Shown: positions 1 to 13,053 of the stretch, one piece after another
Layout of the letters: each line of letters starts with the position of its first letter
How positions within the stretch are numbered: the first letter of the stretch is position 1
Assembly: GCF_024763615.1 (NCBI RefSeq)
Contig: NC_077222.1
Coordinates: 8,680,001-8,744,000 of the forward strand
Direction of reading: 5' to 3'
Length of the DNA stretch: 64,000 nucleotides
Origin: Phlebotomus papatasi
Lineage: Eukaryota; Arthropoda; Insecta; Diptera; Psychodidae
Notes under the pieces: model-generated
What the model was told of the DNA's origin: nothing
Seen by the model: the letters and a program-made list of their open reading frames with translations, nothing else
Database searches by the model: none
Translations under genes and position numbers: made by a program

Positions 1-106
1 GACATGCTAAGTATCCCCCTTATCTTTGTCCTCCCGGGGGTTGGAGCGGTCAGCTGATTTCCAGTGTGTCCTTGTATGCCACTGGCTGTCTTTGAGTAAG
101 ATTAGA

Positions 107-182
107 ATAATGAATAAATAAATAAGTTAAAAATAAATAAATAGATAGGAAATAAATAAATAAATAATAAATAAATAAATAG
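107..182. repeat. AAAT-rich simple repeat
   Basis: Runs of AAAT/AATA tetranucleotides with a few interruptions. It lies just downstream (minus-strand sense) of the LINE C-terminus at 186-276, so it may be the microsatellite-like 3' tail of that LINE. Confidence 0.8.
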
Positions 183-185
183 GAA

Positions 186-276
186 GGTGTTCACGATCAA
201 TCTCGAAGTGCTCTAAGGGCTCTAAGGCAAAATTCTTAATTTGATTCAGCCACCTTGTCCTAGGTCTGCCTCGATT
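186..276 (-). mobile_element. LINE ORF2 C-terminal fragment
   Basis: Read on the minus strand this stretch gives RGRPRTRWLNQIKNF followed by LEPLEHFEIDREHLP. That matches the RGRP-x-RWLDQI-type C-terminus common to LINE ORF2 proteins, downstream of the reverse transcriptase. Only about 30 residues remain and the simple-repeat tail follows. It is a dead fragment; the clade cannot be assigned. Confidence 0.6.
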
Positions 277-282
277 AAATTA

Positions 283-2394
283 AATATTCAAAGTGGAATC
301 AAAAATTACAATTTGATTTTTAGAGAATATTAAAAAATAGAAAATAAATATAATAAAATAATATATTCTTAAACTCTGGCTAAAGATATAAACTTATTAC
401 AAAGTGTAAACAAATTAAAAGGTCCAACAATGAAATGCACTTTATCATGCCCTACCTTGACTAAGCCGCGAGATTGAAAGCCATGTGCATAGCATTGTTA
501 TAGATTCCGAACTGATTTTCTGCCTTTTCAACTACTCTCTTTGAGGAGTGTGAATGTGAATGTATAAATGAAAAGTGAAGATAATAATGAAATAATCGAG
601 TAGTGAATTTTAGAGTCATACCTCTGGCTTATTTTCTCCTAACATAGAACACTCATACATCCATCTAAGGCCCCTTTTAGTCCATCGTTGCTCATTGTGT
701 TTAACTTTAATAGAGGATATGCTGGGTTCGGGTCCGACTCCTGAGGTGAGGTTACCAAACGTGGCGTGAAGGAAGTTTTTTTTTTCAGAGGTAAATCATT
801 TTTGCCATAATTCCCTCATGTGCACTTTGAAGAGATAATCTCCTGTGCAAGAGTGTGTGAAAGTGCCTGGGATCGAGATGTACATAGTGAGGAATCATTT
901 GAGATCAGTCTCATGGGTACAGCTGGAAAATACCAGATACGCCCTATATATCGGAGACCTTCGAATTTTCCATCTTCTCCGGGGATTGAATCACAAAATA
1001 GAGATTCATATTAATGGAAGATCACAAAAGGCAGACATTGATGTTTAGGGGAGGGGTAAGTCTTGCATAATGAACTAATGGGCAAAAAGTTACCTGAAGT
1101 CTAACACTTATCTCATGGCATTATATCCCCCTCTAAGAGCCGTATGCGCAATATTCTGTATATAATACAATCAATATAGAAGATTTTAGCGTACAATTTG
1201 CAGCAAATACGAGGGAGAGAGAACTTGTGGATAGAGTGAGAGATGAGACCGAAAAAAAATCAAGCATTATCCACAATCAAAATAAGGGGAATATCCCCGG
1301 AGACTATTATCAGATAGAAAAGACAATATGCTTCAGTGGGCTTTAGGCTCTCCTGAATTGAGGACAGGGCATTGAGAAAAACTATTACAGGCTATTTTCC
1401 TTTGGCTTTTTTTCCCTCTTCAACCGAGATACAATAATAGCCATCCAACTGTGTGCGTTGACTGATGTGACGAATAGACTTTTGTAGCACCTGAATAAAT
1501 AAATTACATTTCTGATCCTTACAAATTATTTACTATATACAGCAATATCCCTTCAATTGATCCTCACTAAAACTATGTAGGGGAGTCTGGGGCATTTTCG
1601 ACTTTTATATCTTTTTTTTTATATCTTTTAGAAGGATGGACAAGAATTGTAATGCAACTTAAGGATTAATAAGGACTATGTCTACTTAAATATTCAACTA
1701 TATAACGTAAGACAAAATCCGGAATTCCGGACAATGCGAAATTCCGGACAAAGCGATTTTGAATTTCGGACTTTAATAATCTAGTAGGAATCTATCTATT
1801 ACTAGAGTACTTTTAAGATTTTGGAGATTATTTTATTAATTCTTTTATCAAGTTTTAAGGGAATTGATCGAAATGTAAATTGGTTTTCAGGAGTTCCGCG
1901 TTATTCTGAATTTTAAATCTATAAAAAATAGTGTTTAGACAGTTCTGCTTGAGGGAGAATTTCATACAGGCTCACGCGGTAAATTACAGAGTCCAATTAT
2001 GAACTATTCCTATTAAAAAAATTGCAATTTTGAAAATAAAGACTGCGACATTTTTCGAAATTAGAATACCGGTCGAAAAAATGAATTACTTTAAGAAATT
2101 AGACCAAACCAATACTTCCTCTTTTTTGATCAAATGAGATTTTATCGGTTGTCGAAAGTTTCTACCTAAACATATTTATATAAAAATATAATTAAATTCT
2201 ATTAAATTTGATACTTAATAAAAATAGTTTATTAGTGTTTTAAAGCTATTAATTTAAATGTAACTTTTCAATTTTTTCCAACTCAGAAAATAAAAACTTC
2301 CCTAGAATTTTTTAAAAATAATATTAAATGAATATATTAATATTAAATGATTTTTTTTTTAAATAATATTAAAAAAATCAAGGTATACGCGATA
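283..2394. other. AT-rich intergenic DNA, no gene seen
   Basis: No convincing coding exon. At 1578 a solo terminus TA-GGGGAGTCTGGGGCA resembles the left end of the element at 40992-41893, but no matching right end was found nearby. Around 1715-1770 short repeats of 'attccggaca' occur; a similar motif returns near 49900. Confidence 0.5.
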
Positions 2395-2396
2395 TA

Positions 2397-2608
2397 GGGG
2401 AAAGTGGTCTGCCTTTGAACGCGGTAGCCTTTGAATATTTCAATTTTTTTCTTATTTCCCAAAGTGAAATTTCTATTTTGTGAACTATTGTTAATACTAT
2501 TAACTACTTTCTATTAAATTCGATTAACAAAATGGAATTTTAGTTTGGGAAATAGGAGAAAAATTAAACATTCAAAGGCTGCCGCATTCAAAGGCAGGCC
2601 ACTTCCCC
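2397..2608. mobile_element. TA-flanked hairpin MITE (GGGGAAAGTG type)
   Basis: Termini GGGGAAAGTGGTCTGCC at the left and the near-perfect reverse complement at the right, with inverted arms of about 50 bp (both contain GCCTTTGAA repeats). Flanked by TA on both sides. 212 bp, no ORF. The TA target site and structure fit a non-autonomous IS630/Tc1/mariner-pogo element. Confidence 0.8.
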
Positions 2609-3547
2609 TACAAAAAGATTTTTTTTTGTATTTAAAGGATTTTACAAATTCAAGAGACCGGTTAATGAAAATAAATGAGAAAAAGTACAAGATCATTTCG
2701 TGACAAATATTCAATTGAATTTACATTATATCATAAATTCATTTTTTTTAATAATTAAATTTTAGTGTATTCAAAACAATTTAATTAAGAGTCATATGGG
2801 TCAAAATGGCCAATAAACAGCATATTTTTTCAATATAATAAAAAATATTTAATTTAAATTATTAGGCTTGTAAAAGTAAAACATTTAAACTACATCTTCG
2901 GAAATTTTCGTTTTTAAATTATCATAAACCAGCCGTTGAGAAGTGACTTTTGAGAACGATTTAAAAAAAAACTTTACTTACAATTACTCAAAGTAGGAAA
3001 ATCAGAAATTTAAAAAATAAAATTGTTTCGTGATAGCAAATGATTAGAACTCGTATTTGGACGAAGGATTTTTGAAAATCAAAAAAATAAAACAAAATTA
3101 GTATTTTTGTGAGAATGTTGACCAATTTCGTCATTTTTTTCACCATTTCATGGTCAAGAAAACATAAAATCCTCAATTCAAAGTCTAGTTTAACTCATCT
3201 GGTAATACAAAATATTTTGTTTTTTAGTTTCTAATTCGTCTATTCTGGGTAATCGTATTTACCGCAAGGTAGGTTTACTCAAAATCAGATTCCAAAATCA
3301 GGCCCCAACGCCTGATTTTTTTTTTTAAATGAGACCTTCAGAAAATATAAATTAACTGTTATACTTTTATATGTTTAGGAGCTCAAAATAAATATATTTT
3401 TATTGAATTAAAAAAATATATTAACATGGATCCTTTAAAATCCAGGGCTTGACTGTTTCGAATTTCAAATTTGTTGCTAAAATAATCCCGGTATTTTGTA
3501 TCTTTTCTTTTAGTGTATATAAATGAAATAAAATATGAAACCAAGTA

Positions 3548-4086
3548 GGGGAAAGCGTACTACCTTTGGACAACTTATATTTTTTCAATATTTTTTTTAA
3601 TGGATTTGACCAATTATAAAATACAGGGGGTCCCGAGATTATATAAATCTAGATTATGCATGAATGGGGTTATGCAATAATCTTTGCTTACAACTAGGAG
3701 CTAACTTGTGAAATCATTTTTGAAATAACCCTAAATGTTTGCAATTTTTTGAAACGATAGATTTGAAGTCAACTTCTTATGAACCGTTGGTGCTGAAAAT
3801 ATTCCAAGAAATTGTCGCCGAATACCTATATTTTGCATATTTTATATGGCGTTTGTGTAACTTATTTGTAAAAAATCTATGCAAATTTTCTGTATACATA
3901 AAGCCATTTCGTGCGATGTTTTTCGATCCCGAGAGTATAAGAAATCTTGTGATCCCTATTAAGACTGTAATACCCAGTCCAATGCCTCAAATTTTCTGAA
4001 AAGAACTATGATTCAAATTTATTAAAAAGCATTGGAAAAATTAGTTGACCGAAGCTTGAGTCGTCCGAAGGTAGCACGCTTTCCCC
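3548..4086. mobile_element. TA-flanked element, GGGGAAAGCG termini
   Basis: Left end GGGGAAAGCGTACTACC and right end the inverted equivalent (GGTAGCACGCTTTCCCC), TA on both sides, 539 bp. An 86-codon open frame inside (3739-3999) has no recognisable motif. Same termini group as 2397-2608 but with unrelated inner arms. Confidence 0.75.
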
Positions 4087-4088
4087 TA

Positions 4089-5944
4089 TATTTAAGAATT
4101 GTAGTTATTATACTTTACTAAATCTCATAGGATATACTAAAAATTGAAAAGCTTTATTATCTTATCGTAAATTAGGCGAAAAGATGAATAATGAATTTCT
4201 GCATGTTAACTGCCTCACTATCCCCTATATACTTTAAGTATTTGAGTGCAATTTGCAACATTATCTTCCCAATTTAGCGCAAATATCCTGAATTGGTCAC
4301 GCTGGGGATCTCTTTCCATTTAAAAATATTCCAATAGTTTATTTGAAATGTGAATGAATTGGAAGAAAAAAAAACAGATAGAACACCAAACTTGCAATAC
4401 CAAAATGGGAATGTAGTTTTGAAAGTGCAAACCTTGATATTGACCTGCCGGCATTCGGAATTATACATACAAGTAGAAACATGAAGAGTAGTTGACGGAT
4501 TGACGAAGAAATTTATGACTATACTCAGTCAGTCTTATGAAAGTGAATTAAACTTGTATGATTGAGGTGAAAAATGACCCCATACCTGACGACAATTTGC
4601 TCAAAATGCTAATTTTACGATCTTGAACCGTGAAATGTTACGCATACCAGACGTTATTTCGTTAATTGAGCATTAATCCGACTGATGGAAGTTTTCTCAA
4701 AATTATTTCACTATACCACAATAATTGATCTATATAACAAGAGGGAGTAGAGACAAGTGAGGCATTTATATTGGTAAGTGGGTATTTAAATATATATATA
4801 CTTCACCTCATGTATTCATTACTCACTGATATAGATGTTTTGACGTAACTCTGGCATGCAGTGCTTTAGCCTAAATATTTTTATTAGTCAGGAAATATTT
4901 TCTTTCACTCTTGGTTTAATGAAAAACACAAAGAGGTGTAACTTGTTAACTACATAGTTAATTTGGTAATTGGCGTATAAAAAATTGCATATACAATAAA
5001 GAAAAGATGTGAGTAACATTCTTTTATGCAAATTAATAAGATTTTTACAACTATGATTTATTTCCTCATATTAAACACAATTACTTTTATTATACGATTT
5101 TTGGATAGAAAAAAACATATATAGAAGCTAGACTGAGATATATTTATATTTATATATTTATATACACAGTCAGAGTAAAAAAATAATTGTGACTTGGGAA
5201 ATATATCATTTGAAATCGTTAGTGCAAGTATAGATTCTTGGAATTGAATTTCTGCATCGTTAAGTTCAGTGAAATGTAGAGCTATTACAATTAAAAATAT
5301 TTTAAATAAACAACCATCAAACATTTCACTTCTTCTCTTTCACTATCATTTCCTTGTATGTCAGAGGGAAAACGGAGATGTCTTTCATAAAAATAAAAAT
5401 AAAAATTAAACTTGCCCTACATAATATTTGAAATTTAGTACAGGTGTTAAATCATGTTATGCGAATATTTGACACATGCACGTGCTAAATATTTTGAAAC
5501 AAAAATATACCAGTGTACCATATTAAATGTATCGAAAAAAGCTTTAAAATTAATGAGAGAATTATTAAAAAAGCAAAGGAGAGATTAATAGAGACCAGTG
5601 TCTAAATATTGGAAAGGATATTTACATAAAATAAATTAAAAAATAAGTTTTTATTTTAATATTTTATAAACCTTTAGAAAAAATAAAACTGATATTCAAT
5701 TATTGAAAAAGAATTAGGAATTGATTATCACAGTAAATTTACGAAAATAAATCATATCGCACAGCAACGATTTTAGTGACGTTTTCTGGATTTGGGGTTT
5801 TGAGCTAGAAACCCTCAAACACTTAATTGCTATAACGTTTCACATATACAAGAAATAGCGAATTCACTCCGGTGTGACACAGGAATTTTTTATTTATATT
5901 TTTTTTTAAATTATTTGTATTTTTCAAGATTATTCCAATTATAG
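4089..5944. other. AT-rich intergenic DNA, no gene seen
   Basis: Low-complexity AT-rich sequence with short TA runs near 4790 and 5150. A solo TA-site-like terminus (tatcccctata) sits at about 4210. No splice-supported coding exon or RNA gene was recognised. Confidence 0.45.
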
Positions 5945-6166
5945 GGGAATTTCCCTTCTGAATTTGCCCGGCAAAGTGTATGCCAAGGTCCTTTAAAGGA
6001 GGTGCCGAGACATAGTTGAGCCCAGATTGGGCGAGGAACAATGCGGTTTCATACCTTTGAAGCACCACGGATCAGCTTTTTACCCATAGGATGATTGTAG
6101 AAAAGGCTTGGAAGTATGCAATTCCACTTTATGCTAATTTCATAGATTTGGAAAAAGCACATCACT

Positions 6167-6664
6167 CCTTGGAAATTACAAGGGGCCAACTAATTTTAGG
6201 CCATTTTTCAGGAGATAGCATGAAAAATTCAACTTTGTGTAAATAAGTATCTCAATTTAATGACTGAACAAAAACAATTTATTTCTTTTCTGTTTGTATG
6301 AGCACTAATATAAACATCGAAACTTTTATATTTTTTCCTTTCAAAATATGTTTTTTAATGAGTTAGCTCCTTGTCGTTATAAATGATGTGCATATTTTGC
6401 AGAAATTAGAATGACAAGGGATCAACTTGCTTGAGTTAGTCCCTTGTTTCACAAAAATTTGAACGATGAATATATTTTGTGCCCCGTACTTCAAACAAAA
6501 TCAAACAAGAAATCAAAAAGATTAAAATTTTGAAAAACTTTTCTAATAACGAAATTTAATGACTTATATCATCTGAAAATTTATTAAATTGTCTTTCTAA
6601 GTGCATTAGAATCTCAAAATCGCGAAAAAGTGAGTTGACCCTTGTAAATAATTTCCAAGGAGCG
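6167..6664. mobile_element. TIR DNA element inserted in the LINE
   Basis: The ends CCTTGGAAATTACAAGGG and CCCTTGT-aaat-AATTTCCAAGG are inverted copies. They are bounded by imperfect 8-bp copies acatcact / acatgatc (6159-6166, 6665-6672). Removing the insert joins EKAH to DRVPR, the expected 'EKAFDRVPR' run of a reverse transcriptase, which places the breakpoints. 498 bp, no long ORF; possibly hAT-like from the 8-bp duplication. Confidence 0.7.
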
Positions 6665-6718
6665 ACATGATCGAGTGCCAAGAGGACAACTTTGGGATGT
6701 ACTGCACGAGTACGGACG

Positions 6719-6982
6719 CACTGGTGAAAATAAAAGGATCATCGGGGATCTTTTAAAATTATCACTGTTTTGACACTTATTTAACTCCGGAATAAACGAA
6801 TAAAAATAATGAAAAAGTCATCTTTGGTGTTCGCTCAGATAGAGAGAAGTGATATGAGTAAATAGTTTAGATTAAACATAATCAAACGTGATAAATGTGC
6901 ATACAAAATTTCAGGAGACACTATAGTGATGCATTCAAAGGACCAAATATGACTCAATTTGATCCTTTTATTTTTATCAGTG
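6719..6982. mobile_element. MITE family A, copy 1
   Basis: Left end CACTGGTGAAAATAAAAGG and right end CCTTTTATTTTTATCAGTG are inverted copies; 264 bp, non-coding. It interrupts the LINE between HEYG and the VGVIQ-like segment. Two further copies are at 7140 and 53273. Confidence 0.8.
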
Positions 6983-7139
6983 ACTCGATGAGGAGTTGGT
7001 AGGAGTCATTCAGTAATTGTACAGAGACTGTAGTAGCTGTGTTCGTCCTAATGGATATATGTAAGTCGGAACGGAAGGTTTTCAGATGGGTGTTGGACTG
7101 CTCCAGGGGTGTGTTCTATCATCATTGTTGTTCATATTA

Positions 7140-7393
7140 CACTGGTAAAAATAAATGGATCATCAAGGATCATTTGAAAAGTTTCATTTTTTTATTAAAT
7201 AATAAATGAATAAAAACAATGAAAAGTCATCTTTGGTGTTCTCACTGATGAGAAAAATATGTTGTGAGTAATAAGTTTATGATACAACATATTCTATTTT
7301 AATAAATGTGCATTCAAAGTTTGAAATATTATATTATCCATTCTTTGGAAAAGGATCAAATTGGGATCAGTGTGATCCTTTTATTTTTATCTG
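7140..7393. mobile_element. MITE family A, copy 2
   Basis: CACTGGTAAAAATAAATGG at the left and CCTTTTATTTTTATCTG at the right; about 254 bp. The interior (gaaaagtcatctttggtgtt, ataaatgtgcattcaa) matches copy 1. It splits the same LINE between the QGCVLS-like and FADD motifs. Confidence 0.8.
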
Positions 7394-8215
7394 TTTATAT
7401 GGACAAGATGATGGAGCGCAGTCGAGGGCAGAATGAGGGTGAACCATCTCCTCTTTGCAGATGATTTAGTTCTTTTTGGATCTTCCAAAGAAAAGTTTAA
7501 ACAGGTATGAAAGTGAACGTGGTTAAGTCAAAGGTAATGGTAATCTCCCGACAGAAACAGCCAGTACAATGCACTCTACATATTAGTGGCGTCTCATTGA
7601 AACAGGTGGTAGCTTTTCAGGATTTCGGGGTGTTATCTATGAGTGATAGCAGATAGTGGTGAAAGTAATCGGTCAGGCTTCTGCAGTTAGCTTGGCAGAA
7701 GTGTGGCGAAGAAGATCAAGCTTAATCATTTGGCTAAATTATCGGTTTTCAAAACTATGTCCATTCTTATTCTCCCCTATGGTCATGAGATTTGGGTAAT
7801 GACCGAAAGTATAAGATCGCGAGTACAATATGCAGCGATGAGGTACCTTTTGGGTGATTAAGGAAATCACTCGTCAAGATAGAGTAAAGAACGTAGCCAT
7901 TCGTGAAAAGCCAAGAGTCGAGGAGTTGCTTCTTTGGGTTGAGATATCACAACTTCGATGGTATGGGCATGTTCAGCCCTTGAGTAGTAAAATATTCCAC
8001 AGCAAAGCTAAACCATTGTGAGGAGGCGTTGACCTTAGGGCAGACCAAGGACAGTATGTCTGAATCAAGTTCAGGATCTAGCATGGGAGCACCTTGGGAT
8101 TGACCATGAACATGAACATCTTCCTGAAGTGGCGGAGAATAGATTGGAATGGACTGCTAACTTGGACATCCTAGGTCCGCGACCCCGGCATAGGGCTGTC
8201 CCAGGCCCGACTTAC

Positions 8216-10270
8216 TACTTATTTCAGGCCAAATATTCATACATAAGGTTATTTAATGAATACGTTTTCTGACTTGCTACAACTTGTCACAAAATTGAAT
8301 TGGGAGCAAAATTGAAAATTGTAATAAATAAATGTTCTCTTAGCACAATGGGCCACTATAGTCTCTGAAAAGTTATTAAAATCCTTAAAATATCACAGGA
8401 TTTGATTCAGACCCTTCACAATGCGAGCAATTATTTAAATAAAAATTTTTAACCATGTTTTATATATCAATTTTTAGGTTATTGGAAGTTTTCAAAATTA
8501 GGTATTGTAGAAAATCTTCAGAATAAACCTTTACTGGTAAACCCTGATTTGAATTCTCTATCCACTTATACGGGCTTCAGACATAAAGCCTAGAGATATG
8601 ACTTAATTCCTTTAATTCCTTATCAGATGAGTTTTTTGAGGAAATTGTTGCTTAGGATTGGATATTGAGAACACTTTTATCCATTAGATTTTGAGAAATC
8701 AACAAAATTCTTTGATATTTAAATTTTTGACAACTTCGGGCTATCGAAAAAGCCTCAAACGCCTCTGAAATCGCCAATGTGCGAATGTTAATTATTAGCT
8801 TAAAAATTCTAAATATTCAATTTATTGATAAATAAATAAATACTTAATTTTAAAAATCTAAATATAATAATATCTTTGTAATTTTTTTAAATGTGTTATA
8901 AACAAATTTAATAACACAAATTAAAGGAAATAGATAAAATTTCTCAGGCGGATTGAAAAAATCTCAGCTATCATTAGCTATTTGGTTGGACTTTACACCA
9001 TTTTTTTTCAACCTTTAATAGCTTTTTTTATTTATAAATATATAAATTAATAGATTTTAAAAATCGTTTTATTTTATTAGGCTATTAATTGTTTTAGTGC
9101 TGTTAATTTTTACATTTTCTTAACAATCTTGATTTCAAACAAAGATACATAATTTTAAGTGCCGCTGTGGGAATTTTATTGTGCAAATAATCCCTTAAGT
9201 AAGAGTACTTGACTATTGTAATTGTAACATTTTTAACTTCAAAGAAAACCCCGATGGCCTTCTAATGGCAAATCCCTCCAAGAGTATGATGACAATCCCG
9301 ATGATTAATTGAATGCGTACTACAATGAGTGTCTAAAAAATTTGTCATCAGCATTTGTAGTAAAAATTTGCATTATTCACTGAACTAAAAATATTGTGAG
9401 ACAAATTCAACAACTCGACCACCTTGAGATGGATAAAAGAAATAAACGCAGAAGTAATTCGTGTATCAGGAAGTCTTTAAATGTAAAATCGGAACCAAAG
9501 AGACATATACGCAAGAAGTTCATTTCTTGTAACTGGTACACCATGAAAAGTAACTTTAATTACAATGCGAAAATACGAACAGAGAGAGAGAAAAAAGCGG
9601 CGGTGTTATTTATTCAAATCGGAAGTAAAGTTTATTGTGGCTCTCTATTTTTTTCTTCTTTTTTTTTTTAATAAAAATACGCACATTCGTATTTGGTATT
9701 TGTGGAAATTCAGTATAATTCGGTATTCCGTTTTTCAATTGGAGGCATTTTTAACAAATTTGAAAGAGAAATTACCAATAAAAATTTTGTTAGATAATCC
9801 CTTTTTTGCCAAATAGACAAATAGAGTGTATGTTGCAGGGAATGCATAAGAAATTATTTGTGCTGCTTTAAAAAATGCAAGAACTCGCGCCGTTATTAAA
9901 TTGGACATGCTCCAAAAATGAAATTGTTGAATAAGTTTTCTCAGACTTACTTTTTACCCACCTTCTTGTCTTTTCCATTTCGCGCGTTTTTAGAGAAATG
10001 ACTTTCAGACATTATGTATATATTGGCTAATGTAGATGACATCGTAAATATTGAGGTTTAAGTAGCGGAGTAATTTTAATTTTATTGCAATTGTTTTGCA
10101 TGCAATTTAAATCAGTTTTTTAATTAAATTTTCGAATATTTAACATTCCATGCTTTTTTTTATTTCTTGTTTTCAATGAGAAAACAATGTATATATGCAA
10201 TAATTTTTGGAGAGAGTAAACAGTTAGTGATGCCTATTGACGCTCTTCACTTTGCTTTAATTTAGATTAG
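8216..10270. other. AT-rich intergenic DNA
   Basis: No gene recognised. The short plus-strand frames at 9396-9816 overlap each other and lack domain features or splice context, so they are not called. Confidence 0.45.
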
Positions 10271-10380
10271 TAAGGGAAGGCTTTTTGGTATCGCACACAC
10301 TCTGGCTTCGCACACTTTATATTTTTCCCACATTTGTTTAATTTACCTGACCTGATTTTTTCAGGACTTGTCGAACTCAA

Positions 10381-10643
10381 TGGCTCCAGCATACCTTTTA
10401 GATCAGGAGAATTTCATGAAGTCGAAATTCGCATCCCTTTCTTTCGCACGTGTTTTGCATATGACTATCGCATTCTTTCGCATACCAAATTCGATTGAGG
10501 TAAATTAAATTTGGTGTGATGTTTAAAAGAAGAAGAAGAGTGCGAGAGAATGAAATAGACATATGCAAAGCGCGTGAGAAAGAAAGGGATTTGAATTTCG
10601 ACTTCATGAAATTTCCCTGATCTAAAAGGTGTGCCGGAGCCAC
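10381..10643. mobile_element. MITE family B, copy 1
   Basis: Long inverted arms (about 80 bp): left TGGCTCCAGCATACCTTTT, right AAAAGGTGTGCCGGAGCCA. The shared inner word is 'tagatcaggaaatttcatga'. No coding capacity. Other copies at 32218-32476 and 53234-53892, with a remnant at 42850-42900. Confidence 0.8.
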
Positions 10644-11273
10644 AAGACTTAATATTAAAATATGAAAACGTTTGCTATATTTTAACTGTTTCATAATTTA
10701 CCCTAGTCCTTTTATTTCGTATAATCTAGAAAATATGTTTTTGCCCATCTGTTTAATTTTTTATTTATTTTTTTAATGATAACAGAAATTTTTTGAGATA
10801 TGAATATCGTAAAAGTACAGAAAAGATGTTTCATGATTCAAAATTGATTCAACGTCCTCTGTCGTCTTAGGTGACACAGCTTCAGAGAAAAACCGTAGAA
10901 ACGCTTCTTCGCAGGTTGCATATGTGGTTCGAACTAACCTTGTTCGTAAAACCTAAACTAAAAATTTAAGGAATATGATTAAAAAGAAATTAAATAAAAA
11001 AAATAAAAATAGAAATTACTCTTTTCTATTTAGCTGTGATTGATTCACGATTCTGGAAATAAATATATTTTTATTATTATTTTGTAAATATATTTCTATA
11101 TGTAAGATATTATAGAACAGTGTATTTCAAAACACTCTTCATATTGCTTCTTATTCAATTGTTACCGTGTTTATAAGTCAAGGGGTACACTTAGAAGAGC
11201 TTCTCGTACTTCTATACAAGAAATTAAACCAATTTTTTTTTCAATAAGATTTCTAATTTAAGTTTACGTGTAC

Positions 11274-12158
11274 GGGTCCTGGTCAAAATCTTGGAAATTT
11301 TCTGTGTGTTGGGAAAATATTCCACACATTATTCTCCGATTTATTTTGCCCCTTTCAGGATTTTGACAAATTTCGATTTTAGCTCTCAAGATTGTCACTT
11401 TTGCGATAGTTCCTTTCAAGATTTTGGTTCATCAGGATTTTGGCTTTCGACATTTTGGAGTTTGGGATTTTGGATTACAGGATTTTGCCTTTCAGAATTC
11501 TGATTTCCAGTATTTTGGCTTAGGATTTTGGATTGTCAGGTTTTTTGCTTTTCGGGATTGTAACTTTTTGAGATCTTGACTTTCGGATTTTAGCTTTTCA
11601 GGATTTTGGCTTTCGGAATTTTGGAGTTCGAGATTTTGGATTACAGGATTTTGCCTTCCAGGATTCTGGTTTTATGTATCTTGACTTAAGATTTTGGATT
11701 GTCAGGTCTTTTGCTTTTCGGGATTGTGATTTTTTGAGATTTTGACTTTCGGATTTTAGCGTTTCAGGATTTTGGCTTTCGGAATTTTGGAGTCTGGGAT
11801 TGTGGCTTTCAGGATTTTGTCTTCCAGGATTCTGGTTTTCGGTATTTTGGCTTAGGATTTTGGATGGTCAGGTTTTTTGCTTTTCGGCATTGTAACTATC
11901 TAAGATTTTGATTTTCGGATTTTAGCTTTTCAGGATTTTGGCTTTTGGAATTTTGGAGTACGGGATTTTGGATTACAGGATTTTGACTTTCGGGATTTTA
12001 CTTTAGAATCTTGGATTTTCGGATTTTTTTGACTTTTTGGGATTGTAACTTTTCGAGACTTTGGCTTTCAGGATTTTAGCTCTTCAGGATTTTGACTTTC
12101 AGGATCTTAGCTTTAGGATTTTGGCTTTTCTGGATTTTGGCTTTCGGGATTTTGGACG
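11274..12158. repeat. Minisatellite array of GGATTTTGGCTTTC units with inverted ends
   Basis: About 40 degenerate copies of a 20-25 bp unit, consensus GGATTTTGGCTTTCAGG. The left edge reads GGTCCTGGTCAAAATC and the right edge ATTTTGGACGGCATC, which look like inverted versions of one terminus. Related arrays occur at 62908-63118 (opposite orientation) and 63776-63945, with a single-unit remnant at 58797-58845. The open frames through it (rich in Phe/Asp/Leu) are a by-product of the repeat. Confidence 0.85.
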
Positions 12159-12651
12159 GCATCGACGTACACATATTGAAAGCGATTTACTTCAATTTGG
12201 TCAACTTTCGCGAGAATTTCTCACAAAGAAGATTTTAGAGAAGTAATAATAGATTAGGAATACGAATTCGGATTCTAATCCTTTGTTGCATGTCATTCCA
12301 TATAATATCACTTTAAAAATCTTTTCAATATTTTCCTTGGCAAATGAAGATAACTCATTTTTAATCCACTTTTACCCAGATTTTTATTTATTTTCTGCGA
12401 TATCATTACTTTTATTTGAAATTTGAAAAATTAGAAGTTCGCCATTCAATTGTTTTAATCTTGAATATTAGAATAATTACATTAAAATAAATAAATAAAT
12501 AATGTTGAAACAATATTAATATTATTTAAGCTCAAACAAAACTCTTTTTTTTTTTCAAAATAATGTTTTTGATAAATTTTCAAAACGTTTGGTTCTTGAA
12601 TCTAAAAACTTATTTTTTTAAATAATATTTTTCAAAATTATCAGTTTACGG

Positions 12652-13053
12652 CGTTATCACCACTTGTACATTAAAATTTTAATGTGATCCACATTAATTG
12701 TCGTTTGTGAGCGTCCAAATATGTTATTTGTGCCTTTGAGTCACCTAATATTTGGAGTTTTTCTATTTATTGATAAAGAAGTGGACTTGGCCTGCAAAAA
12801 TAAGTTTAAATTTACCTAAAGCATTAATATTTTTCACATTAAAAAATTAAAGAGAAAATCGCATTAATTTTTCGCATTAATGCTATAAATCAATTTATAT
12901 CAAATTTTGCGGGCCAAGACTACCTTTTTATCAACAAATAGATCAAATTTTGAATATAAAATGATTCAAACACACAAATTACACATTTGGACTCTCACCA
13001 GCGGCAATTAATGAGAATCATATTAAAATTTTAATATGCAAGTATGATAACAC
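12652..13053. mobile_element. Long-TIR hairpin element
   Basis: The left arm from about 12652 and the right arm ending at about 13053 are inverted copies over roughly 180 bp, diverged. Both contain attaaaattttaat, the TGAGAGTCCAAAT-like word and the TTGGCCYGCAAAA-like word near the centre. About 400 bp, no ORF. Inverted-repeat DNA element of unknown superfamily. Confidence 0.75.

Larger units (their letters stand above)
5945..8215 (+). mobile_element. Degenerate LINE with reverse transcriptase, multiply interrupted
   Basis: Fragments of one non-LTR reverse transcriptase read in order on the plus strand, with frameshifts and stops. They are GKVYAKVL and EEQCGF (5955-6045), STTDQLFTHRMIVEKAWKY and FIDLEKA (6061-6158), RVPRGQLWDVLHEYG after the first insertion, then VGLLQGCVLSS, then the catalytic box LLFADDLVLFGSS (about 7444-7485). 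A C-terminal part follows with YGHEIWVMTE (about 7780-7805). The FADD catalytic motif is intact but the ORF is not. Two CACTGGTAAAAATAAA-type MITEs (6719-6982 and 7140-7393) and a TIR element (6167-6664) interrupt it. The order and motifs fit a CR1/Rex-like LINE, but clade assignment is tentative. Confidence 0.85.

Noticed and set aside
11291..12246. Phe/Asp-rich open frames at 11291-11503 and 12061-12246
   Set aside because: Produced by the minisatellite unit; frames change between units, so there is no selected protein.
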